64,000 bases of DNA from Moringa oleifera (Eukaryota > Streptophyta > Magnoliopsida > Brassicales > Moringaceae): contig JAJFZO010000777.1 of the NCBI GenBank assembly GCA_021397835.1, positions 932,501 through 996,500 on the forward strand. Reading direction: 5' to 3'. The notes beneath the pieces were generated by a model. It made no database searches, was not told where the DNA came from, and saw only the letters and a program-made list of their open reading frames with translations. Below, piece after piece: positions 52,152 to 62,395 of this stretch. The stretch's first letter is position 1, and the number at the start of each line of letters is the position of its first letter. Both the position numbers and the translations under genes were made by a program.

Positions 52152-53862
52152 CATCTATCACTATTTGCAGCGTGCATGTACATTGTTGTTACTGAATTTT
52201 CTCAGTTTTTTTAATTCAATCATGATTGTAATGGGTAAGAAAAACCTTGCATAGTTATTGCTTAGATATAACATTCAATATCTTGACTTTGGATATTGTT
52301 GTTGGTGGCTTCAACTCTTTTGCAGCATATTGTCTGATTTTTAGTATAAGGTATATAGAAAGTTGACCAAGGCATCAGTAATTTACTGTGAAAGATCATC
52401 TACTATTCCCATCTCACTTGCATCTGCTTTCTTGATCAACCTATTGCTTCTAGGTGTACCTTGTAGAATCCTCATTGTTAAATCTCAGCATATTTACAGA
52501 CAGAGCTGAAAGAAGTGTTAAAATTCTTCAGCTTCTGGCAGGTCGTCTGATTGTCAGGACCGATTTCACCGCCAGCTACCACATTTTCTAGACCAACCAG
52601 GGGAAATACTAGTATGATAGGACTGGCATACACAAATCAGGAACTGTATAATTACCCTCCACTCCAGAGAGTAATGTCCTTTGTTTTCAAAATGCTGTCA
52701 ATAATGCTCTGATAAAGATGCCTGGATGTTTGTCTGATTCCTTCAGGTTTTCTCCTCTCATTTTCAGTGCTCACAGTTGTACTCTAGTGGTTTTTTTTTT
52801 TTTTTTTCGCTTATGGATGTATTTTGAATATATTGCCTCTCTATCTGTGGACACACTAAAAACTTAGTTCCTACCAGGAAATTTAGGATTCTCATTCTCA
52901 CAGGTTGCACTGTTAATGGTTCCAAGTCAATTTTGGCTTTGCCTTCCCGTTTCCAGGCAATGGGTAGGTGTTTGACAGAAGACTTGTGGGCTCACATCCT
53001 GTCTGGCACCCGTTCTTTCCACCTGTTGCAATGGTGACTGAAGCCTGAGAGGAGCTGTTAGGAGCTCATCCGCGGCTCATAAATCACAATTTTTTTTTTT
53101 CAGAGGAAAAGTGAGAATGTGATTAAAAAAAGGTCACATGTCTACATTGTTATTTGAATTTTGAATTTTTTATTTAATAATACAAATCATTAAATTTGTT
53201 GTGTCATGCATCAAGAGTCGTAAATCACAACTTTGATATGCTTATTTTAGATTTTAGAGTTTTTCATAAATGAAAATTAAATGGCAACTGTGCTGATTGC
53301 TGATGTCCGTCCACTACGTAACCGACCATGGAATCTAAGGGAAGCCCAAAATGAGACTAATCCTGGGCTTCACATCCTGTTTCTTCTCATTGAAGCCCAA
53401 GAAAAATGAAAATTTATAATCCTTTTCTGCCAAATGAAATTAGTGTGAGGAAGGCCCTAAACAGGTTGAAGGAAATGCTTGTGCGCGAGAAGAGAAAGGA
53501 TCTCATGGTGACCAAACAGAGGAACAAGAGGAGTATTTATTTTTAATGCAAATGGCAGTGCGGAGGATGTGACATCCCGCCAGGTCCGCATTTGTAATGA
53601 TCCATCAATTCCCAATTGTGAATGATAATGGTACATCCTACGTAGGGCTCTAGCCGTCACAGTACCTGAAAAATTGGGGCGCACCCTTCTGGAGGGTAGT
53701 CCCTACGGGTGTCTTATCGGCTTCAATACCCTACAAACCCATTGGTTCGTTGCATGCCATTGGCTGATGCGGATCCAACCCAGTTTGACCACCGTCGGCC
53801 CTTCCATCACTGGCCATAATGATTTCTCTTCTCGGGTAATCACCAAAATCTGTCAGCTTCCA

Positions 53863-53886
53863 TGAGAGAGAGAGAGAGAGAGAGAG
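53863..53886. repeat. (GA)n tract
   Basis: About twelve GA units. It is the most distal of the GA/CT tracts between DUF3054 and ANT. Confidence 0.95.
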
Positions 53887-55159
53887 TGATAGCTGAGATC
53901 GCTCATTCTGATCATCCACCCATTAATCTGGTTACCCTTTACCGCATAACCATCTCATCACATCATATTATTGGGCGGTTATGTCTCTGCCATGGATATC
54001 CATCAGGTGAACAGCCCGAGATAAGTTCCTTCTCCGCACAGTGAATCCATTTCTCGGACTATCTCGGCTCCTATGTTAACCAGTCATGCACTGTTTTCAT
54101 TGGAAGAAAGATATACCCATTGGGTATCCACGATCATCCGGAGGGGCTTTAATACGAGTGGGGATAAAGCGATAAAGCCTCCCTTTTTTCACATTCCTGG
54201 TCAGTCAAAAGATCATGCCTGCTCTTAAAAGCCCAAGTTACCATTAAAAGAAACATGCTTCATAGCTTTTTTTTTCGCTGATAGGCAGAGAAGATAACAA
54301 AATAGGATAGCATTTTATGGCTGTCTAGTACCAAAGAACTAAAGGCATCTGAGAGAACATGGGCAAAAGTTAATTCTTCAAAGGGAGTCCCACTGTGCCC
54401 CTCCATTAGATTTTCCTGGGTATGCTTTGAATGGTACCCACATAAGCTTTTTGGTCTCATATTTCTCTCTTCTGGGGATTACCAGAGCAAGAGAGTGTTA
54501 ATAGGAAAGAGAAAAAGAGACGAAAAGGCCGCATAGGGTATAGTGTCTTAGCCTCTTAGGATGTTGGCTTGTTTGATTATTTTCACTTTTCTTTTATTTT
54601 TTGGGTTGAGGATCTCAGATCCAGGGATGCTCTTTTAAGTTTTTTTTTTTTTTTTTTGTCTTCCGTTTCTTGAATTCCTGCTCTATCCATGAGAAAAAAG
54701 AAAAAAACAAGCAACTAGGTCTACTCTACAGTACTGTCCAATGCTGCTGTCCATGATACATCCAACTCTTTAGTTGAAAAGGAAGAAGGGAAGAAACACT
54801 CTTGAGGAAACAAGGGAGAGAATCTATGGTGACTGTGACGTGACACATTGGCTTAGATCTTGACATGTCATGCCCGTTAGAGAGAGAGAGAGAAAGTAGA
54901 GAGCAATAGGAAAAAGGTTACATAGGAGAGCTGTAGGAACTCAGACTTGAGAGAGGGACTAAGTGATGCATGCAAGGCATCTTAAATGGAGAGAGGACAG
55001 TCTTAAGGTTTTGGATTTCTCTCTTTCCATCCCTCATTGATAGGTTGCAGTAACAAAGCACAGAGAGAGATCATAAACAGCTACAAATAACAGTGGAGGC
55101 AGAGAGACACAGCTGTTGCTGTCGTTCTCAGTTGGGGGGTATAGTGTAGCCATTCCTTA

Positions 55160-55177
55160 CCCCCCCCCCCCCCCCCC
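55160..55177. repeat. Poly-C run
   Basis: About 18 consecutive C. The G-strand could form a quadruplex. The length may be unreliable in an assembly. Confidence 0.9.
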
Positions 55178-55319
55178 AAGTGATCTCATAATCCACTTTC
55201 TTTTCTGCTGGCCCCTCTTATTGGCCATCGGCTCTTTTGTCAATCTCTCCTTGGATTTTGTTTGGATTTTGTGTTCTCACGTGATCCTCATAACTCTCTC
55301 CCTCATTTAATTCTTTGTC

Positions 55320-55338
55320 CCTCTCTCTCTCTCTCTCT
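55320..55338. repeat. (CT)n tract
   Basis: Nine or so CT units upstream of ANT, shortly before the CATGCT hexamer repeat. Confidence 0.95.
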
Positions 55339-55402
55339 GTCTCCCTTCTTGGATTAGCCTTCTGAATTAACAGAATTTGAAATCTAGCTAGACATAAAGC
55401 GT

Positions 55403-55450
55403 TCATGTTCATGCTCATGCTCATGCTCATGCTCGTACTCATGCTCATTC
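55403..55450. repeat. CATGCT hexamer repeat
   Basis: Roughly eight units of CATGCT and close variants (CATGTT, CGTACT, CATTCC). Several contain CATGC, the RY-type core known from B3 factor sites, so it may be either a minisatellite or a homotypic binding cluster. Confidence 0.85.
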
Positions 55451-56134
55451 CCATTTCACGTTTCAGTCAAAAATATTGAAATAAGAAGATCGAAGGATGT
55501 TTAATAATTCAGTGTTAAAGATTTCAATTTGACCTTCACTGCCTGGGAGTGAAGAAGATTCGTGTTTTGGACTTACCCTTGTGAAGAAGCTGGAGGCAAT
55601 CTGTCACCCACTTAGCTTCTTACCTGGTAATAGTACAAAAGAAGGGGCAGGCCGGCTTGTCTGAAATGGTAGTAAGAGGACAGCTTAATGACAATTTCCT
55701 TCAATGGCGGAAATAAAGAGAAGGTAAGAGAAACTCCTGCATTTAAGCAGGAAAATTAATGGGTCACTTTTTCAGCTTTCACCCAACACTTCCTTGATTT
55801 AGGGAAGATTGCTCTCGGCTGATCGGGTTAAGCTGATGTGATTATGTAATGATTATGACAATTTTTTACTTGTTTAATAATAATTGAGAATGTGGGTTTC
55901 GCTCCTTGTTCTTCTGCTTGCATGGGCTTAATGATTGTATCAGAATTCAGACAGGCCACCAGTAGGCTCCCTTTGTTGTTTGAACTGAACCATCGACAGC
56001 ACTGTTACGAGCCAAACTGCCTAGATGGACATCACGTATTTATGTCCTTCACCTCATTAAAATGGACTGACCAAAGGTCTCAGGCAACTGTTTTTTACTG
56101 TTTTTGTCTTTCTAACAGTCTGTTTCTTCATCTT

Positions 56135-56160
56135 CCTCTCTCTCTCTCTCTCTCTTTCTC
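56135..56160. repeat. (CT)n tract
   Basis: A mostly pure CT run of about 26 bp upstream of ANT. Confidence 0.95.
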
Positions 56161-56696
56161 TGTAAGGTCCACGTCTCTGACTACATTAAAGCCTACGGAT
56201 TCAAGAAGTGGACGAAACTGATCTCTTAATATTCTTTGTTTTCTCTGCTTTTTGCTTCCCCCTAAATATTAGTATCTGACCTTCACAGGAATTAAGCCTT
56301 TCATAATGGAACTCTAATTACTGTGCTTTAAACTGTAGAACCATGAACTTGATGCATCTATGGTAGTAGAGATATTTCTTTTTTCAATTTAAATTGTATT
56401 AAGTTACTGATGAGTTAATTTAATAAAATGAATAATTAATTTTTATTTATTTATTATTAATATAACAAATTATAAAAATATTTTTACTTTTTTATAAAAA
56501 ACTTACCATAAATAAAATCAAGAAATATTTATAATAGACGTTCTTTTTTCTCTTAAATAAACATTTCAGGACAACCAGAAGTTCCATTTGTCACGTTTTA
56601 ACTCTGGGAGATTGATCAAAGCTCTTGATATTTCCTGGAACGCCTCGATTGGTATGTGTTTGGATGATGAGCATCACTAAAGATTTTCCAGAAAAT

Positions 56697-56723
56697 CTCT
56701 CTCTTTCTCTCTCTCTCTCTCTC
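56697..56723. repeat. (CT)n tract
   Basis: A CT run of about 27 bp with one TTT interruption upstream of ANT. Further CACA and CTCT runs follow to about 56825. Confidence 0.95.
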
Positions 56724-58808
56724 CCTGTGGATAACGCTGATGGATTCTGTCATCATTACCACATAATCAAAAGAATCGTCCCCCACCTCTAAGCACACAC
56801 GCACACACACGTTCTCTCTCTCTTTCTTCTTAGTACTTCTGTTTCCCTCTCAAACTTACTTCCAATGAAGGTTCAAAACCAAATGATTCACATTTGAATA
56901 TCTGTCTCCATGATCATCCTCATGCAGATCTCCATGCAAAGATCCCCACACAAAAGGGTGCCTCGAAAAAATGGTAAACCCACTGAAACAACTCAAAGTT
57001 AAAGGAAATAAAAGATTTACTACGACCCAACTCACTGCCATTCACAGAGAGCAAAACGAAAGGCAAAAAAGCACATTTGACCAGCAAAAGTGGGAATAAG
57101 TATTAATGAAGTAGATAATAAAAGGGAGTATAGCCCATTAATTACAAAGACAAAGTGGTATAAAATGAATCTGCTTCTAGTGGTTGGGAGCCGTCTTTAT
57201 TTATTTTGTGTTCCTGGCCATACTTTAAACACAAAACTGAGCACTGTATATTGCTCTTTAGTGTTTTGTGTTTTTGCAGGAGTACCTAATTGCAATCAGT
57301 TTGTCTACTTATGATTGATTTTAGAACTTCAATACCCCATGAAAGATGGTTAATACAGAGGAAACAATCACATTGTGGACAGGAATACCCATCTTTTTCT
57401 TTACAGTACAGCAATAAATACGAGAAGGTTTTCATATTTTCTTGCCCAAAACATGTGAGGAAACAGCATGGACACGTTTGGATTAAATACCAATAAAGAT
57501 TACAGTGAACCGAGAAAACAAAACAAGTTTTCCACAGAAAGCTACTTCTTTTTGGGGCCCTTTGCTCATCATTCTTGGAATATTTCAAGTTCATCACAGA
57601 CCCACTCTTAGCTTTTTGTCTGGAGGCAGGTATTGACTACTCACAGTTTCTCTCAGAAAAAGCAAATCGCGTTTCTTTTGTTTCCTATTTAAGCTTAATA
57701 AGTATATTAAAAAAAAACAAACAAACGAAATCCATTTCATTGATTCAAGCTATTGTTCTGTTAAGACTAACAAAAAGTTTCTGCAAGACTGAAATGAAAT
57801 AACTTAAAAGTTATCATCGCGATTGTTTTTAACGTGTTCATCTTCTTGCATGGATTTGCATGCAGAGGAACAAGAAAAAGATTATCTTTGCAGGGTAATA
57901 AGAGATGCTGTTGTGGGTTTAACAAGTATTTGAATTTCTTTGCGTCTGTGTTTCCGGTCACCCCAGCAACGCAGATCACAGTCACGGCCAGCTTCATCAC
58001 TGTCAGATGAATAAAGCACAAAACTCAGCAGGGGTCACATCACAAGACCCCACACAAGACCACCTTTCATTATCAAAATCTACGGTTGGTGATGGGCTGT
58101 GACCAATTCAATAGTCACAGTAATAGTGAATGACACTAAGCTTTTCTCCTTTTCTTTGTTTGAAATGAAAGCTGTGAACCAAATTGGAGCAGTATTTAAG
58201 TTGAAAGGAAAACATAAGGATTTTTCTCCCTTTTTTTTTTTCAAAATTGGATATCTTTTTGTGTTGCAGAGACGCACAGAGAAGCAGTACTGTATGAAAT
58301 GACTGGATGGGCAGATGTCCTACCCGTCAAATCTATCTAAGGCCACTGTGACTGTAAAAATAAAGCTAACCAGTTTGGGTTATAAGACCAAGCCTCGCCC
58401 CTATTGGCTACTATAAAGTATAAACCCACTAGATTCAGACTGACTAAATTTGTCATTGAAGAGAAAGACGAGGGGGGAGGGGAGACGCAGAAAAGATGAT
58501 AATGTTTTGCGGGTTTTGCTGGGTAATGAGGAGTTATTTGTATACTTAAGTGCAACACTTGAAAAGTAGAGGCAAGGCTTGTTGAAGCAGGTTTTTTGGT
58601 GTTATTCTGGATCTGGGTTTTTTGTAGGGTTTAACGGGTGTTAAGATAAAGGGCAAAGGGGGAAGAAAAGGTGAGAGAGCGGAGAAAAAGCGAAAGAGGC
58701 GGTCTTTCTCATACACAGATCCCTATGGAATGCAGGGGTGCTCCCCAGCATTGCTTGCTAGAATTCATTCTTTTTGTTTAGTTTAAAGAGACCAGTTTTG
58801 TTCTCTTT

Positions 58809-58817
58809 GAGATAGAT

Positions 58818-58858
<41 letters not shown>
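58809..58858 (+). repeat. GA-rich tract in the ANT leader
   Basis: About 50 bp of GATA/GA/GAGA repeats on the sense strand. This type of tract binds plant GAGA-binding BPC proteins, which are known regulators of homeotic and meristem genes. Confidence 0.9.
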
Positions 58859-58889
58859 CTGTGGGGTGAGTGCAGAGATTGAAGAAGTT

Positions 58890-58979
58890 ATGGGCCACGA
58901 ATATGTTTTCTTCGCTGTAATGAGTTCTGAACAAGAAACCAAGTTTTCAGATGGAGGGAGGCAAGATATTTTGGTATGA
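58890..58979 (+). other. Upstream ORF 1 in the ANT leader (29 codons)
   Basis: ATG at 58890 opens MGHEYVFFAVMSSEQ and ends at TGA 58977-58979, about 100 nt before the ANT start. It overlaps a second upstream ORF in another frame. It is real sequence, but whether it is transcribed and translated is unknown. Confidence 0.35.
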
Positions 58980-59034
58980 TCAGTTTATTAGCTCTCCAAT
59001 GATTGAGTTGCCTTGCAACAGGATACACTGCTAA
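58951..59034 (+). other. Upstream ORF 2 in the ANT leader (27 codons)
   Basis: ATG at 58951 opens MEGGKIFWYDQF and ends at TAA 59032-59034, 46 nt before the ANT start codon. An internal ATG at 58999 is in the same frame. It overlaps upstream ORF 1 by 29 nt. It would matter only if the leader is retained as drawn here. Confidence 0.35.
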
Positions 59035-59080
59035 GTGTAAGAAAAAGGAAGAGAGAGAGAGAGGAATAGAAAGGAAGAAG

Positions 59081-62000
59081 ATGAAGACTATGAATGATAG
59101 CAGCAATGGTAGCAATAATAACTGGTTAGGTTTTTCTCTCTCACCACACATGAAAATGGAGGTTTCTCCTGAACTCCAACATCATCATCATCATTATCAG
59201 CAACAAACCCAGGCTCCTCCTGCTGCTGTCTCTAACGCTGTTCCTACAAGCTTCTATATGTCTTCTTCACAGCTCCATAGCTCTGCAATGTGCTATGGCG
59301 TTGGAGAACAGGGTGGCTTTCACTCACCCTTGTCTGTTATGCCACTCAAGTCAGATGGGTCTCTTTGCATCATGGAAGCTCTCAGTAGATCACAATCTGG
59401 AGGTTTGTTCTTGTCACTTTTTTCATGAATCCTGTCTCCTATTTTTTTTCCCCTTTCTTTCGAGACTCTTCTCTGATTATTCAATCTTGATATCTGTGAA
59501 GGGATGGTACCAAGTTCACCACCAAAACTGGAGGACTTTCTTGGTGGTACGACAATGGAGACTCATCAGTATGGGAACCATGGAAGAGAAACAATGGCTC
59601 TCAGCTTAGATAGCATGTACTACCATCAAAATACAGAACCAGAAAGCAACAGGCAGCACTCCCTTGACCTTCTTCAGGAACCTTTCAGGCAGCACGACCA
59701 GCAGTTCTCGGTTCAAGCCCATCCATATTATTCAGGTCTCGCATGTCATGGGTTGTACCAGACACCACTGGAGGAAGCAACCAAGGATACCCAGCTTGTA
59801 GACTGCAACTCCCAGATCTCTCAAATGGGCGTGGACTCAATCCCTTGCTTGAAGAACTGGGTCGCCAGGCACTACCCTTCCCATGCCGCACTTGAGTCGC
59901 AAATGAACAGCACCATGGTTGATGGAGGAGGAGCTTCTGGGTCTGTTGGTGCAATGGGTTGTGGGGACCTGCAGTCGCTTAGTTTGTCCATGAGTCCAGG
60001 TTCGCAGTCTAGCTGCGTCACGGCTCCAAGGCAGATCTCACCAACCGGGCCGGAATCAGTAGCCATGGAAACAAAGAAGAGAGGTCCTGCAAAGGTGGGC
60101 CAAAAGCAGCCTGTTCATAGGAAATCCATTGATACATTTGGGCAGAGAACATCACAGTATAGAGGTGTTACAAGGTAATTCACACTCGTTAATTCTCTTT
60201 AAATTTCACTGAAACTTATCGTTCTCGTTCTCTATGATGTTATTTCAGCTGTTTCTCTTTTTCCTGATGCCTAAGCATGTTTTCTCTGTAGTATAAATTT
60301 CGATGCAACACTGCATGTTTTGTTCCTCTATTTTTGAATTGTTTCTTAGTTAATTTTTGCCGTTGTTTTCCTTTAATTTTCCATCACTTTCTCGCCGAAT
60401 ATTTAAGTAATCCTCGCCAAGTTCACCCCACCAGGCACAGATGGACGGGTAGATATGAAGCTCATCTATGGGATAACAGTTGCAAGAAGGAAGGACAAAC
60501 CAGGAAAGGGAGGCAAGGTTAGTCAAGCCTAGCCAAATTTACATTTTTGAGCTTTCGTTTGGAAGTATTCCTACTTGTGATTCAAGTTCTTCGTACCTCT
60601 TGTCTTCATGATCTGACTTCTGTAAATAATTCTCTCTTGTCACCGCACATGCTTCCTGTGGATGCCATTTCAATCAAATAATGCGTTCTTCAGTTTATCT
60701 AGGTAAGTCATCTTTAATAATGGTTAATCAAATTCAAAAAGAAACCTTGTTTTCTAGTTCAATTAAATCCAGTTCACTACACATTCCAGGGGGTTATGAC
60801 ATGGAAGAGAAAGCTGCCAGAGCTTATGATCTTGCAGCCCTCAAATACTGGGGACCTTCAACTCACATAAATTTTCCGGTAAGCATCAAAACTCAGTTGA
60901 GCTTTATCAGTTTCTCTAAGGATTTTAGCTTCTGATGGCTTTGTTCATTTGATGCAGTTAGAGAATTACCGCGAGGAACTTGAAGAAATGAAGAACATGA
61001 GCCGCCAGGAGTACGTTGCCCATCTGAGAAGGCAAGCTTATGATTTAAGTTTAAAAATCAATGTACTGTAATTGGTGGGTGTTTTCACATTTTCTTCTGT
61101 TTTCCAGGAAAAGCAGTGGGTTCTCAAGAGGAGCTTCAATGTACAGAGGAGTAACAAGGTTCTTATTATGACTTTTTTGGGCCAATTTTCTGAGTTTTTA
61201 AAGCTGCTTATGATTTTGATTCTATTTCTTTTCATTCAATTTCTGCAGACATCATCAGCACGGCAGATGGCAAGCTAGGATTGGGAGGGTTGCTGGAAAC
61301 AAAGACCTTTATCTAGGAACATTCAGTAAGTCCTTGAATAATTTAGATTCCTTGCACTTCACATTCCTATTTTGTTCTTTGTTTGCTTTTCTCTGATTAT
61401 TTTCTCTTTTCTCGTTTAAATTCTGCTGGCTTCTTTCTCTGCATAAAGAACTCTTTTAGGACCATTTCTATGACAACTCTGCTCCTATGTTTCCACTAAA
61501 AACTAGTAATGCTTTTATAAGGCTGATGATGGCTACTTTGAAGCCTTACGTTGCTGATTTTCGGTAGCCATGAAACTTTTTAAAGGCTGTTCTGTCTGAT
61601 AAATGTTAAAGCCTAAATATTTTCTGGAAATTTGTGTTAAGTGTCATTATTTTATGCTTCTGAGTTCTGAAGGTAATTATCTATCTGAGAATTTGTGGTT
61701 AAAACTGAATTTCAGGCACCCAGGAGGAAGCAGCTGAGGCTTATGACATTGCTGCTATCAAGTTTCGCGGAGTCAATGCGGTGACTAACTTTGATATCAC
61801 AAGATATGATGTGGAGAAAATAATGGCGAGCAACACCCTTCTGGCTGGAGAGCTTGCCAGGCGAAACAAAGAGACTGAAGCGAGCAATGAAGCCATTGAG
61901 TATAATCAATCCACTCAGAACAGTGGGGAAGCCATACAGGCTGAAAATACAAATGGGCATGGCTCGGATTGGCAGATGGGTTTGTATCAATCCCCACAGC

Positions 62001-62395
62001 AGCAACAACAACAATCCAATACTGTTGGTGTTGAATCTCTTGATCAGAAGTCTATGGGTACTGGAAATTATCGAAACACAACATTTTCAATGGGTTTACA
62101 GGATCTGATTGGGATTGATTCAGTTAACTCTAGCCAGCCGCAAATGGTGGACGAGTCTGCTAAGCTTGGAACTCATTTTTCAAATCCATCATCACTGGTG
62201 ACAAGTTTAAGCAACTCAAGAGAAGGTAGCCCAGATAAAACTGGCACTCCAATGATCTTTGCAAAGCCTCCGCTGGCTTCAAAGTTAATTAACCCGTCAG
62301 CCAGTGTTAGCTCTTGGTTTCCATCGGCTCAGTTAAGGCCTACGGCCATTTCCATGGCTCACTTGCCAGTTTTTGCTGCTTGGAATGACACCTAA
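59081..62395 (+). CDS. ANT: AINTEGUMENTA (two-AP2-domain transcription factor)
   Basis: AP2-family transcription factor that sustains cell proliferation in organ primordia. Nine exons give 685 aa: 59081-59402, 59502-60174, 60435-60517, 60694-60702, 60790-60878, 60958-61031, 61108-61158, 61249-61325, 61716-62395. All phases agree. The N-terminal motifs are ANT-type: [40 protein letters not shown] and [22 protein letters not shown] basic stretch and the [13 protein letters not shown] lead-in precede AP2 domain 1 (about 326-392; [19 protein letters not shown]). Domain 2 (about 428-488) has [18 protein letters not shown]. The post-AP2 [12 protein letters not shown] and terminal LPVFAAWND match ANT rather than AIL paralogues. 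It is longer than Arabidopsis ANT (555 aa), mostly in the two flanking regions. Exon 4 is a 9-nt microexon and intron 6 has a GC donor. Confidence 0.95.
60694..60702 (+). other. 9-nt microexon of ANT
   Basis: TTTATCTAG lies between a cag acceptor (60691-60693) and a gtaagt donor (60703). With one base from each flanking exon it encodes V-Y-L-G in the linker of AP2 domain 1 (GRQVYLGGYDMEE). Without it the frame is kept but three conserved residues are lost. Confidence 0.93.

Larger units (their letters stand above)
52152..58400. other. Long intergenic region upstream of ANT
   Basis: About 6.2 kb with no coding exon that I can support. It contains GA/CT tracts (53863-53886, 54880-54893, 55320-55338, 56135-56160, 56697-56723), a poly-C run (55160-55177), poly-T runs (about 52792-52807 and 54640-54657), a hexamer repeat (55403-55450) and an AT-rich patch (56390-56570). 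On the + strand it would act as the ANT promoter and distal control region. Confidence 0.6.
58400..59080 (+). promoter_or_regulatory. Probable ANT core promoter and long 5' leader
   Basis: An ATTGG (inverted CCAAT) at 58403-58407 and a TATAAAG box at 58412-58418 precede the ANT start codon by about 660 bp. That would give a leader of some 630 nt unless a leader intron is removed. The leader contains a long GA tract (58809-58858), a second short GA tract just before the start (59051-59063) and two overlapping upstream ORFs. The promoter call rests on motif spacing alone. Confidence 0.35.
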
